A stretch of DNA of 64,000 nucleotides from Lactuca virosa. Taxonomy: Eukaryota; Streptophyta; Magnoliopsida; Asterales; Asteraceae. Shown in pieces: positions 55,809 through 64,000 of this stretch. The stretch spans positions 31,464,270 through 31,528,269 of the forward strand of contig CAKMRJ010003334.1 of assembly GCA_928212115.1 (NCBI GenBank), written 5' to 3'. Position numbers and translations under genes: made by a program. Numbering within the stretch: the stretch's first letter is position 1; each line of letters starts with the position of its first letter. The notes below the pieces were generated by a model, which was not told the origin of the DNA, did not search any database, and saw only the letters and a list, made by a program, of their open reading frames with translations.

Positions 55809-56264
55809 GGCTGATGGTGGTGTAAAATTTGTCTCATTCTCAACTGAAGGTGCAACAGCAACATACTATGGTGGCCTAAAAGATGGAAACTAGGGACGTG
55901 ACTGAGACTTTCCAGAAGATCTGTTTTGTTGTGAAGACTAAGGTTGTGCAGGTGATCTCGTTTGTTGTTGTTGCTGATTTCCCTTGTTTGCCAATAAAGG
56001 ACAATTTGCCTTCTAATGGTTCTTCTTACAGAAAGCACACTCGTCAAATGCAACTATGGGTCGATTATGGTTTGAAGACTGAGGTCGTTGTGGAACAACA
56101 AAAGACAACAAGAGTGGCTGTCTTGTGACCTTTGTCAGCATGGGACTTGATACGAGTTTCTTCAGCAATCAACTCGTGAACAACCGAATCAACAGTGGGA
56201 AGAGGTGTGCGATGCAAGATCGATCCATGAAAGCCTTCAAAATATGAACGTAATGCTATCAAGA
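55809..56264 (-). pseudogene. Copia gag C-terminal part with zinc knuckle, element N
   Basis: 56065-56262 reads ALRSYFEGFHGSILHRTPLP and VVHELIAEETRI, the conserved end of the Copia gag. Below it, CAFCKKNH, a stop codon, then KANC (56001-56039) is a CCHC knuckle. LTR O cuts the upstream gag at 56265. Confidence 0.8.
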
Positions 56265-57344
56265 TGTAACGCCCGGGATTTTTCAGGTATTATGTTGCTT
56301 CCTATTCAAGTTACACTTATGATTATATTGGATTTTGAGGGTTGGGCGTATGTTGGGCGTACAAGGTGTACGCACGAAGTACATAGGTGAGGCGCAAATC
56401 GGGAAGTCCCCATGCGTACACTGGGCATACCCATGCGTACGTTGTGCGTAGACTGATCAGATGCAAACCCTAAATTTTAGGGTTTGCACCCTATTTAAGC
56501 ATCTTATATCCCTACAAACCCTTATCCTCTCAACCTCCATTGTCCTCAAAGTGTCCAACTCGAACCCTAACCCCCTTGCTTGTATCTTGAGCTTACTTTG
56601 AGCTTTTTGGTGTCATTTTGGTGGTTTTGAAGAAGAAGGAGCTTGAAGAATGAGCAAGAGTGTGGAAAGGGCTTGTAGATCCAGAAGTTTGGCATCATTT
56701 CTTACCCATATGAGGTATAAAGCTTCTAAATTGGCTAGTGCATGCTTAGATTTAGTTTTGGGGTGTTTTATGCCATATTTTGGTCCCATGCTTGAGGTCC
56801 TTTGAGTTTTGGAAGAATCTGTCCAAATAAGCTGTCCTTTTTGGCTCTTGGAGGTGTTTAGAACCATAAAAATATGATCTTGATGGTTTAGCCCCAACCA
56901 TGCAAGTGATAGATGGCCACTAAGTGAGCTTATTGACTTAATGAGTGTCTTAATCCCCATCTATGCATGCAAAATCATAAAGTTCATAACTTTATGGTTA
57001 AGGACGTTGTTAGGAGCCTAGATCTATGTTCTGGACGTTGGGACTTAATGGATTAAGTCAAAAGAAGGATTGTAGGGTGGATGACACGAACGATGGGCGT
57101 ACCCCCTAGTACGCTGCGCGTTCCGGGTCAGTTTCCCGCTTCTGGTCAACGCCAGCGTACGTTGGGCGTACGTGCCAGGTACGCCACGCGTACACATGCG
57201 GAGTGATCAATGTGTTTTTTGGGCCTTAGGATGTTGGGCCTCATGACCCACTGTGGAGTAAGGCCTGTGGGCCTAGGACTGGGATTTATGGTATTGGGCC
57301 TTGTTGGGCCTTATTGGGCCTTAAAACTTAAAGGAATGGATTTG
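56265..57344 (+). mobile_element. Gypsy LTR O, cut on the right by element L
   Basis: It starts TGTAACGCCCGGG in the gag of N, preceded by CAAGA. It has GTACG..CGTAC dyads (56345-56460, 57100-57195), TATTTAAG (56487-56494) after TTTTAGGGTTTGCACCC, and runs of GGGCCTTATTGGGCC. It is a distant relative of H. The end and any right target copy lie beyond element L, outside the window. Confidence 0.7.
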
Positions 57345-57654
57345 TGAAAGAACCCCTTTCTATACTTTCATATTTCTGAAAGACCCAAACTTTCATACTT
57401 GACAATATAGTTACTCCAAAACATGCTACATGCATATTCATAAAACAATATTTTTACATTGATAAAGTCATTACAAAAGATTGGATACAAACCGACTATG
57501 TTTTAAGATTTTACATAACTACCCAGGATATTGTAATTTTATACAAACATAAACCGAAGTACAAAGTACTATTACAAACTATTCTAAGCCTTTCAACAGT
57601 ATATGACTACACTGGTTACTTATCTCCTGCAAATTTGTTAAACATTGGGAGGGG

Positions 57655-57670
57655 TAAGCGATAACGCTTA
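57655..57670 (-). promoter_or_regulatory. Conserved LTR stem-loop in L
   Basis: AAACTCAC then TAAGCG-TTAT-CGCTTA, and further on TTTGCAGGAGATAAG, all on the minus strand. Confidence 0.55.
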
Positions 57671-58635
57671 GTGAGTTTAATAATATAGATACAATATAAC
57701 GTTATGCCATATATATACCAATATGGCATAAGCAAATAGGAGCAAGGAACAACAAAGGCATAATGTGATAAGCTTTCCCTAACAATTACTGATTTGATTC
57801 AAAGATATACAATCATTGAGACATAACAATTTCCATACTTGATATACATCAATAACGCTTTGGCCCAAATGGCACAGAAGACATATAACTTCGGATTAAC
57901 CTTTTGGTAGATTTCAGGCTTACCACCCTGTCTAACCTTCTGCCAATGCCATAGAATAGAAATCATTCTCTTACGGAGACATGTTCTACATGGCCAGAGA
58001 CTACATACCAGTACCAATATGAATCTAAGTCCTTTCACTGATCACATGGTCAAAGGTATTTCTTTTGCTATTAAAAAAGAATAACGAATAAATATAGCAC
58101 GAAAAAATACTCAGGAATATCATTTTGCTAGAATATCTAGGCTTTAAGCCTTATCTTAGTATACTACCGAAGCCAAAGTGATGCCTATGTCATACACTGA
58201 ATGGTCAACGGTTCATACCAATACCCAAGCGATGCCTATGTCATACACTTCGAGTCAGAGGTACAACCTTGCTATAAAAATAGCGGAAACAACAACTCGA
58301 GATGATAACATGGAAAAGCACATAGCACATATAACACATAACATACAATTGTTTCTACATATTAAACTCACCGTGAAATAACCGGGGGTCAAAATAGTAA
58401 TTCAGGCAGCATTTCGGCTCTAAATATTACTTTCTTCGTTGAAAACCGGGCCCTGCGAGGGTTGGGCTTCGAAACCGAAAAGATAAATATTTCGGGCTTC
58501 TCGGGAATCTCGGGGCGTGTTTCGGGCTTTAAAAATGATACCGGGGCTTCGGGGGAAGTCAAAATAGTAAGAATATTGGTTTTTGGGTGAAAAATAGCAA
58601 AAATCTCATTTTCCCCGGGAAGGCTCGCAGGCCTC

Positions 58636-58646
58636 CCTTTTATAGG
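58636..58646 (-). promoter_or_regulatory. TATA box of element L LTR
   Basis: CCTATAAAAGG, at the edge of a 300-bp GC-rich segment, as in LTR K. Confidence 0.6.
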
Positions 58647-59782
58647 CTGCGAGGTCTTCGGTCGGCCGAGAGGGGCGAGTCAGCAGCAGCGAGGTGGCAG
58701 CGAGGGAAGGAAGACACGCGGCGGCCGCGGAGCGAAGCAGGTGGCTCGGCTCGGACAGGTGTGCGAGGCGCGTCGGAAGGCTACTGGTCGCGAAGTTGGT
58801 CGAATCCGGAAGCGACACGCATCGGACCTGCGAGAATCTTCGGATACGTGGCATGCATGACTCATCGGACACGAGGCGAGATCATACGCGAGGTGACGTG
58901 GCCAATTCCGAGCCACACATGCGAAATTTCCCGGTATTATCCACTATTTCTCGATTTTTGAGCCAAAAATCTTCTAAAATCCATAACTTTTGCATACGGT
59001 CTCCGTTTTTGACGTTCTTTATATGCACGCGTAGGTAAAATTATGCTCTACAACTTTCGTTTAGACTTAGTAGGAAAATTTTGACTTTATTTTTATATTA
59101 TTATTTTTAACAGACCGGGACTGGTAAATCCGTTAAAAATTCATAACTTCTTCATCTGACGTCCGTTTTCGTCAGACTTTTTACCGTTGTACTACTAATG
59201 ATGAGACCTTCGATTCTCGTTTAGGTTGTGTCGGCTAAAAATCACTCGATCTAAAATTTGAGTTTTTAGCTGTCTACTGCTAAGCTGAAACTTAGAAAAA
59301 TCATAACTTCCTCATACGAAGTCAGATTTTGGCGTTCTTTTTATCGAACTTCTCGGTTTAACGAATACTACGACTTTCATTTAGATCACTAAGGCTAAAA
59401 AGTAGTTTATCAAAAACTCACTTTTTACGTCATTCGGCACCGTGCCGGTTTTGTCGCGGATCTTCGATTGGTCATAACTTCTTTGTTATAACTCGGATTT
59501 CGACGAGGTTTTCGCCTACGTGTTTCTAACGAGATTATATACAACTTTCAATAATAAAATTTTACTTATTTCAAATTTCATATTTTCGCTAAATTTCACT
59601 ATTTGGCTTTTAATTGGAATCTCATAAGACTTCCAATATTTTGTGAGTGATTCTAAACATTGTTTTACTTCATTTCTAGTAAAAAATATCTGTTAGAACT
59701 CAACACTCAATTTCATATAATATTTCATAATATTTTTAACTTTTTGGATTCCATAACACGGTTTCAAAACGTGTATGTTACA

Positions 59783-60684
59783 AATACCTCCTCCTTTTGA
59801 GGATTTCGTTCCCGAAATCACAACGATTTGGACAAATGAGGATATTTCGCTCTTATCTCATTCTTATTTTCCCTAAGTATAAGTTTAGTATCCCTTTTCA
59901 CCTTGGATAATGGAACCGTTCCATCATATATGCTCAAGCATTTACGTAGATATCTTACATGAAATACGTCATGAATACCTGCCAAATCTTCAGGCAATTC
60001 CAAGCGATATGCTTGTTAGATAATTTTGAAAAGTCCAATAAATCTAGGACTCAATCTCCTTTTATTCTCAAATTTCATAATACCTTTCCACGCGGTTACC
60101 TTCAGTATCACCCACTTGGAATTCTATGGATCGTCTCCTCCATTTCTACACAGGTCTTTTGTCGATCCTGGACTACTTTCATTCATTCTTGTATGATTTG
60201 GATCTTATCAGTGGTGTCTTGAATCATTTCTGGACCACCAAGGATTTTCTGTCCTACATTATGCCAACATAATGGTGTTCACAGTTACTACCGAACTCTA
60301 AGACATATGCACGAAGCATATCTTCTACTGCTTGGATTGTTCTCTCCGTCTAACCATCTGTCTGGGGATGATAAGCTGTGTTGGGAGCAACTCGAGATCC
60401 CAATTCACTTTTCATACTCGCTCAAAAGTGAGAAGTGAAGCGAGTATCACGATCGGAAATAATATTTATTGACACACCATGTCTCGCGATGATTTCGTCT
60501 AAGTAAACTTACGCGTATTTCTCCAATGGAGTCGTTTCACGTGTGGCGAGAATATATGCACTCTTCATCAGCCGGTCGATAATTATCCAAATGCTATCAT
60601 TCACAGTTTTCTTCTCCTCTTTCAAGGTATTAACTGTATAAGCCGGATAAGTAGAATATCCCTTCGATATAAATTTATGAGTTT
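59783..60684 (-). pseudogene. Gypsy integrase remnant, element L
   Basis: Reading on the minus strand: IIIDRLMKSAYILATR (first catalytic Asp, about 60550-60600), HGVSINIISDRDTRFTSHF then a stop where Trp is usual (about 60420-60485, second Asp), NTAYHPQTDG then a stop where Gln is usual, and TERTIQAVEDMLRAYVLEF (catalytic Glu, about 60300-60380). The last part, ELPEDLAGIHDVFHVRYLRK (59944-60003), is the integrase tail. After RDTKLILREN it jumps to EIRAKYPHL, so a middle piece is missing. No chromodomain is seen. Next to it upstream is the protease, so reverse transcriptase and RNase H are gone. Confidence 0.85.
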
Positions 60685-61059
60685 TTAAGAAAGAAATTTA
60701 TTATTTTCACCGTAGACATAAATAGAATCTTCCCTTTCGATAGGGATGCATATCATCTCTTCGTAGCACAAGAGTTCTGTGTAGTTCTTTAACAACCAAT
60801 CCATGTCGAGAATAATATCAAAGATAGAAATTAGGTTAGCAGGAAGATTATAACTTTCAATTCCTATAACACTATCTCTATAGACTTTATCAGCAAGTAA
60901 TGATATATTTCCTATGTTATCTATATGAAATGATTGGACTATTGCGTAACTAGCAATTTGCAAAGAATGTGCGAATTTATAATGCACGAAAGAATCTGAG
61001 GCATCACAATCAAATAAGATGTGAGCAGATCTAAAGTTTACGAGAAAATTACTAGTCAC
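60685..61059 (-). pseudogene. Gypsy retropepsin-like domain, element L
   Basis: 125 open codons. ILFDCDASDSFVHYKFAHSL at residues 14-33 aligns with the family motif LFDSGATxSFV: the DSG triad reads DCD, so the active site is altered. IFDIILDMDWLLKNYTELLC (79-98) matches the second conserved block (FDVILGMDWL). The text after it runs towards the integrase with only KEEKKTVNDSIW between. Confidence 0.8.
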
Positions 61060-63743
61060 AACATTTGAGTCCTAACTTTACTTCCTCTGTGGTAATCTAA
61101 AATGTACGATATTTAACTTTTGGTTTGCCAAACGATTGTCAAACTCTTCAAACTTCTTAATTACTAGCGGTGCTCCAACCTGCACCCGCTCATCATTCTC
61201 TATTGTGCCTTCGATCCTAATCTTTGAGTTAAAACTCAATTCTCATTGCAAACTCCTGCTCCTTCTTGGTTTATAGACTAAACCCAAGATAAGGTCTTTA
61301 CTTTTGCTATAACAACAACTTGAATGGTCTTATTCTAATGACCTTTAATTTTATAACGCACAAGACACATAACGAACCAAACTCTTGTATTAGAATCAGA
61401 TCGAATAAATCAAGCTGATGGAATAAAGAAAATGAAAAGAGTTTGATCAACATGTGGATGCTTTGGAACAAAAAGAATAGCACCACGTATCTCTAATTCG
61501 TGCTTTCGGACATATACATCTTTTAGCTTTTGGCACCTCCTCCTTTTTAGTTGGAGTACTCTTTGATTGTTGAACGGAAACTTGACTCCCCCTATTTGAC
61601 TAGTAAGAGTAGGGCGGAAACATTTCTTGTGGCCAGTAACACCACATAGCAAGTCACATCTCTGGTTAATGATTGCTCAATCCTTTAATGAAGATTGTTA
61701 TATTTCTATCGACTACCTCGACCATTTACTTCTTCAGTATTCCTACCGAAGTTTGTCACTATTAAGACATGGTTCTCTGACCAATCACTTCTTTTCTCGG
61801 ATTTATACTAATCGGACTCGATTCTTATGACATTAAGATTTGAACGATAATTAATCTTCTTAGTCATTACCGAAACGAAGGTAACGACACACATGAATAA
61901 AACGGAATCATTTACTAGCTTCTTGGTAACCTTGTGACTTGCCTGATCCAAGTGTGAGTCCTGTGCTTCCAGTAGTATAGGCCTCTATTACTATTCATTC
62001 ACACCTACTCATACTCGTCCCAAGTATTGTCTCGCAGTTCCCAAGTCACCATTCAAAAGTTTTCACAAAGCAAACTTTCACCACACCTAAGTGTGTTCAA
62101 CAAGTACATACAACAATTTCTCCTAGACTCAACTAGGGTTTTCGCGTTTCTATCAAACATATCTTGGGTTACTTAAACTCGCCTTCTTTTTATGTATAGC
62201 TCGATTTAGTATATCCTAATACTTTTCCATAGGTCGATAGAAATTTTACTTCCATTTCTTCATATAAATTCTTTTCTCGGGTAGTGTCTACTCTGCAAGA
62301 CATACTACACCCAAAATTTCCTCTAGCAGTGTAAAGACAATAGTTTCCAACTACTTACATCATCTTCTAACTCATGCAAACCATCATGCATATTTGTTGG
62401 TTTCATTATCCTTTCATGACATCGTCATTCCTGTATCTGAGTAAGTCTTCTTCTCATGGTTGTATCTTTTAAGTCTACTTCATAGGAGTCTATCCTAAGA
62501 AGTCTGCATTATAGCTGCATCTCAGCAAGCTACTACTAGCTTCAACTTGGTTCTCTGTCATTCTAATTACAACAACATTCTTCTCATATAATAATATGAG
62601 TGTATATCTTCTTCAACTAAGTACTCTACCTTACTCTAACAAGTAAGCCACTCAGCCTTTTCACAACCAAATAACCTATTTCACTATCCCAATCTTGTAT
62701 GTTAAAGTCGGCTTAACACACAATGGAACTTCCATAAGGATGTGATAGAAGTCAATCATCACTCAGTATTATTAAATACTAAGTCTGAGCATCTTGTATA
62801 GGTTACTACTACTCGAACTACATACTACATCACAAGTCTTGGCCTAATGAGTCTAAAAACTTCATTAGCCTTTCCTTTGATCTTCATTTAATTCTTCTAA
62901 ATCTTGTACTACATTAATTTCAATACTGTTGAAGTATTTATCACCCCCTCGGTTCTTCCTTCCGACTCTATAAACTATCACTGCTTTAATCTGGACAGCG
63001 GTGGAACAACTTCATCGGTTATGCCAAAACATTTATCTCATCCAAATGTATTTCAAACGCACATCGTTTCTTCCCAAAGATGTTATTATATTATCTTACA
63101 TATTTTAAATGCATAATACCACTCTATTGGTATTAATACACTATTTACGATAACATTCATATTTATTATTTCATTTATCACGATATCCTTCGATCGTTTA
63201 TCAATAAACTTATCAATATCAATATCATAAGTATCTTTTTATTACTTCGAAAAGTTTCATGTAAATTCTATTACAAAATTCTTAGAATTCTGAACATAAA
63301 ATTTTCTAAACCAAGGTCGGCAACAGACCTTAAACTTTCTCAAGTAATAGCAATATATGTATGAAACCTAAAGAATGCTATATTTACTTATCATTTAGCA
63401 TTTAATAGAATATAAGGCATATCTCCTCTTAATATTCTAGTGCTTACCCCATTAGGTATTCAACCTAAAATATACCAGATACATATTGTATCATCTTCAC
63501 TTAACAATTCATGTTTAAATCTAGAAATTCTCAAAATTCCTAGTTCATATATATACTAATTCTCTAAAATTTTTGAAGTAACTTAATATCTTAAAATACT
63601 CGGGTTTATCACTACCCAATACCCCACTTAAGTATTTCCTATGGTTTGTATCCATATATTTACAATGATTCAGTTCATATATTGAACTTCCAATAGTTTA
63701 AGTCTAAATACCAATCCATGGAATTTAGTTCACTTAAACTACT
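61060..63743 (-). other. Element L internal 5' half, no intact gene
   Basis: 61620-61660 has a CDLLCGVTGHKKC stretch that resembles a damaged gag zinc knuckle. The rest, 61700-63743, shows no frame above 70 codons and no gag motif that I recognise; it is AT-rich and may be leader or decayed gag. Confidence 0.55.
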
Positions 63744-63755
63744 GCTCTGATACCA
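63744..63755 (-). other. Primer binding site of element L
   Basis: TGGTATCAGAGC, a perfect match to the initiator-Met tRNA complement, four bases from the LTR end. Confidence 0.92.
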
Positions 63756-63759
63756 TGAT

Positions 63760-64000
63760 TGAAAGAACCCCTTTCTATACTTTCATATTTCTGAAAGACC
63801 CAAACTTCATACTTGACAATATAGTTACTCCAAAACATGCTACATGCATATTCATAAAACAATATTTTTACATTGATAAAGTCATTACAAAAGATTGGAT
63901 ACAAACCGACTATGTTTTAAGATTTTACATAACTACCCAGGATATTGTAATTTTATACAAACATAAACCGAAGTACAAAGTACTATACAAACTATTCTAA
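63760..64000 (-). mobile_element. Element L 5' LTR, first part in window
   Basis: Matches 57345-57586 almost perfectly: TTT is shortened to TT near 63807 and TT is lost near 63985. It continues past the window end. An open frame across it is incidental. Confidence 0.92.

Larger units (their letters stand above)
52486..56264 (-). mobile_element. Element N: broken Ty1/Copia element
   Basis: Order on the minus strand: gag, CCHC knuckle, protease, GAG-pre-integrase, integrase, reverse transcriptase, RNase H, polypurine tract, 3' LTR, the standard Copia order (integrase before reverse transcriptase). Stops and frameshifts occur in every domain. The 5' end is cut by LTR O at 56265. Confidence 0.88.
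57345..59782 (-). mobile_element. Element L 3' LTR
   Basis: 2438 bp; TGTAACATACACG..GGGGTTCTTTCA on its strand. It is related to solo LTR K (opposite direction). It shows a 6-bp stem-loop TAAGCG-TTAT-CGCTTA (57655-57670), a GC-rich promoter segment with CCTATAAAAGG (58636-58646), and four CATAACTTC/CATAACTTTTGC modules (58981, 59142, 59302, 59473). Confidence 0.9.
57345..64000 (-). mobile_element. Element L: young Gypsy element with reduced polyprotein (runs off the window)
   Basis: 3' LTR 57345-59782, internal region 59783-63755 with a primer site at 63744-63755, and 5' LTR from 63760. The first 240 bp of both LTRs differ only by two small indels, so insertion is recent. The left target copy would be ATTTG (57340-57344). 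The internal region is only 4 kb and lacks reverse transcriptase and RNase H. Confidence 0.88.

Noticed and set aside
63755..64000. 81-codon open frame at the window end
   Set aside because: It lies in the 5' LTR of L and is antisense to it; the 3' LTR copy breaks the frame by an indel.
1..64000. tRNA, rRNA or snRNA genes
   Set aside because: Only short tRNA-complementary primer sites were found; no cloverleaf-length match was seen on reading.

Overview
The window reads as plant nuclear heterochromatin, with no host gene I can defend. Eight or more LTR-element families, a CACTA-like element and a Harbinger-type MITE fill nearly all of it. Many LTRs start TG and end CA, several have 5-bp target-site duplications (TSDs), and tRNA-iMet-type primer sites (TGGTATCAGAGC on the element strand) are present. 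Two dyad motifs, CTCGGCGAGT and GTACGC..GCGTAC, remind me of lettuce (Lactuca, Asteraceae) repeats; that assignment is inference from memory, not from a search.

Left block, 1-42783, is one deep nest. The oldest layer is a plus-strand Gypsy-type element (G). Its 3' internal region is 1468-2563 plus 30707-32223 and its 3' LTR is 32224-33271 plus 42574-42783. Into G went a plus-strand Copia-like element (Z, LTR 698-1467) and a minus-strand one (A, 2564-30706, LTRs 2564-3298 and 29971-30706). A holds element B (3' LTR 5756-6538). B holds C (7140-10345) and D (10422-19465, perfect TSD CAACA). G's LTR holds a solo LTR (H, 33272-42573), which holds F (33377-40882, perfect TSD TAGCG).

Z, A, B, C and F are one family: related LTRs, a gag-like gene near the 5' end where that end survives, and about 4 kb with no recognisable pol before the polypurine tract. 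They look like non-autonomous gag-only retrotransposons. The gag gene seems to end in a small intron of about 85 nt followed by a 26-nt terminal exon, kept in all three copies (B, A, F). D is different: 9 kb with no protein at all, an AGATCT-rich leader and several tandem arrays, i.e. a LARD-type element. Between B and A lie a CACTA-like element (24107-25282) and a Gypsy LTR-like stretch (25283-27357), where parts of A and B have been lost.

Right block, 42784-64000. From left to right: a Gypsy LTR scrap; a repeated unit (J) with a primer site, TATA box and Ser/Glu-rich reading frame, present in two copies and broken by a solo LTR (K, 44445-46634); a Harbinger-type MITE (47070-47927, TSD TTA); a solo LTR (M, 48158-50253, TSD AGAGT); a decayed fragment resembling a Harbinger ORF1; a broken Copia element with readable integrase, reverse transcriptase and RNase H (N, about 52486-56264); a Gypsy LTR (O, 56265-57344); and the 3' LTR, body and start of the 5' LTR of a young minus-strand Gypsy element (L, 57345 to the window end) whose polyprotein has lost reverse transcriptase and RNase H.

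The only proteins with recognisable domains are retroelement proteins, nearly all broken. Boundaries given to the base come from matching LTR termini, TSDs and paired copies by eye; the rest are approximate and marked so.
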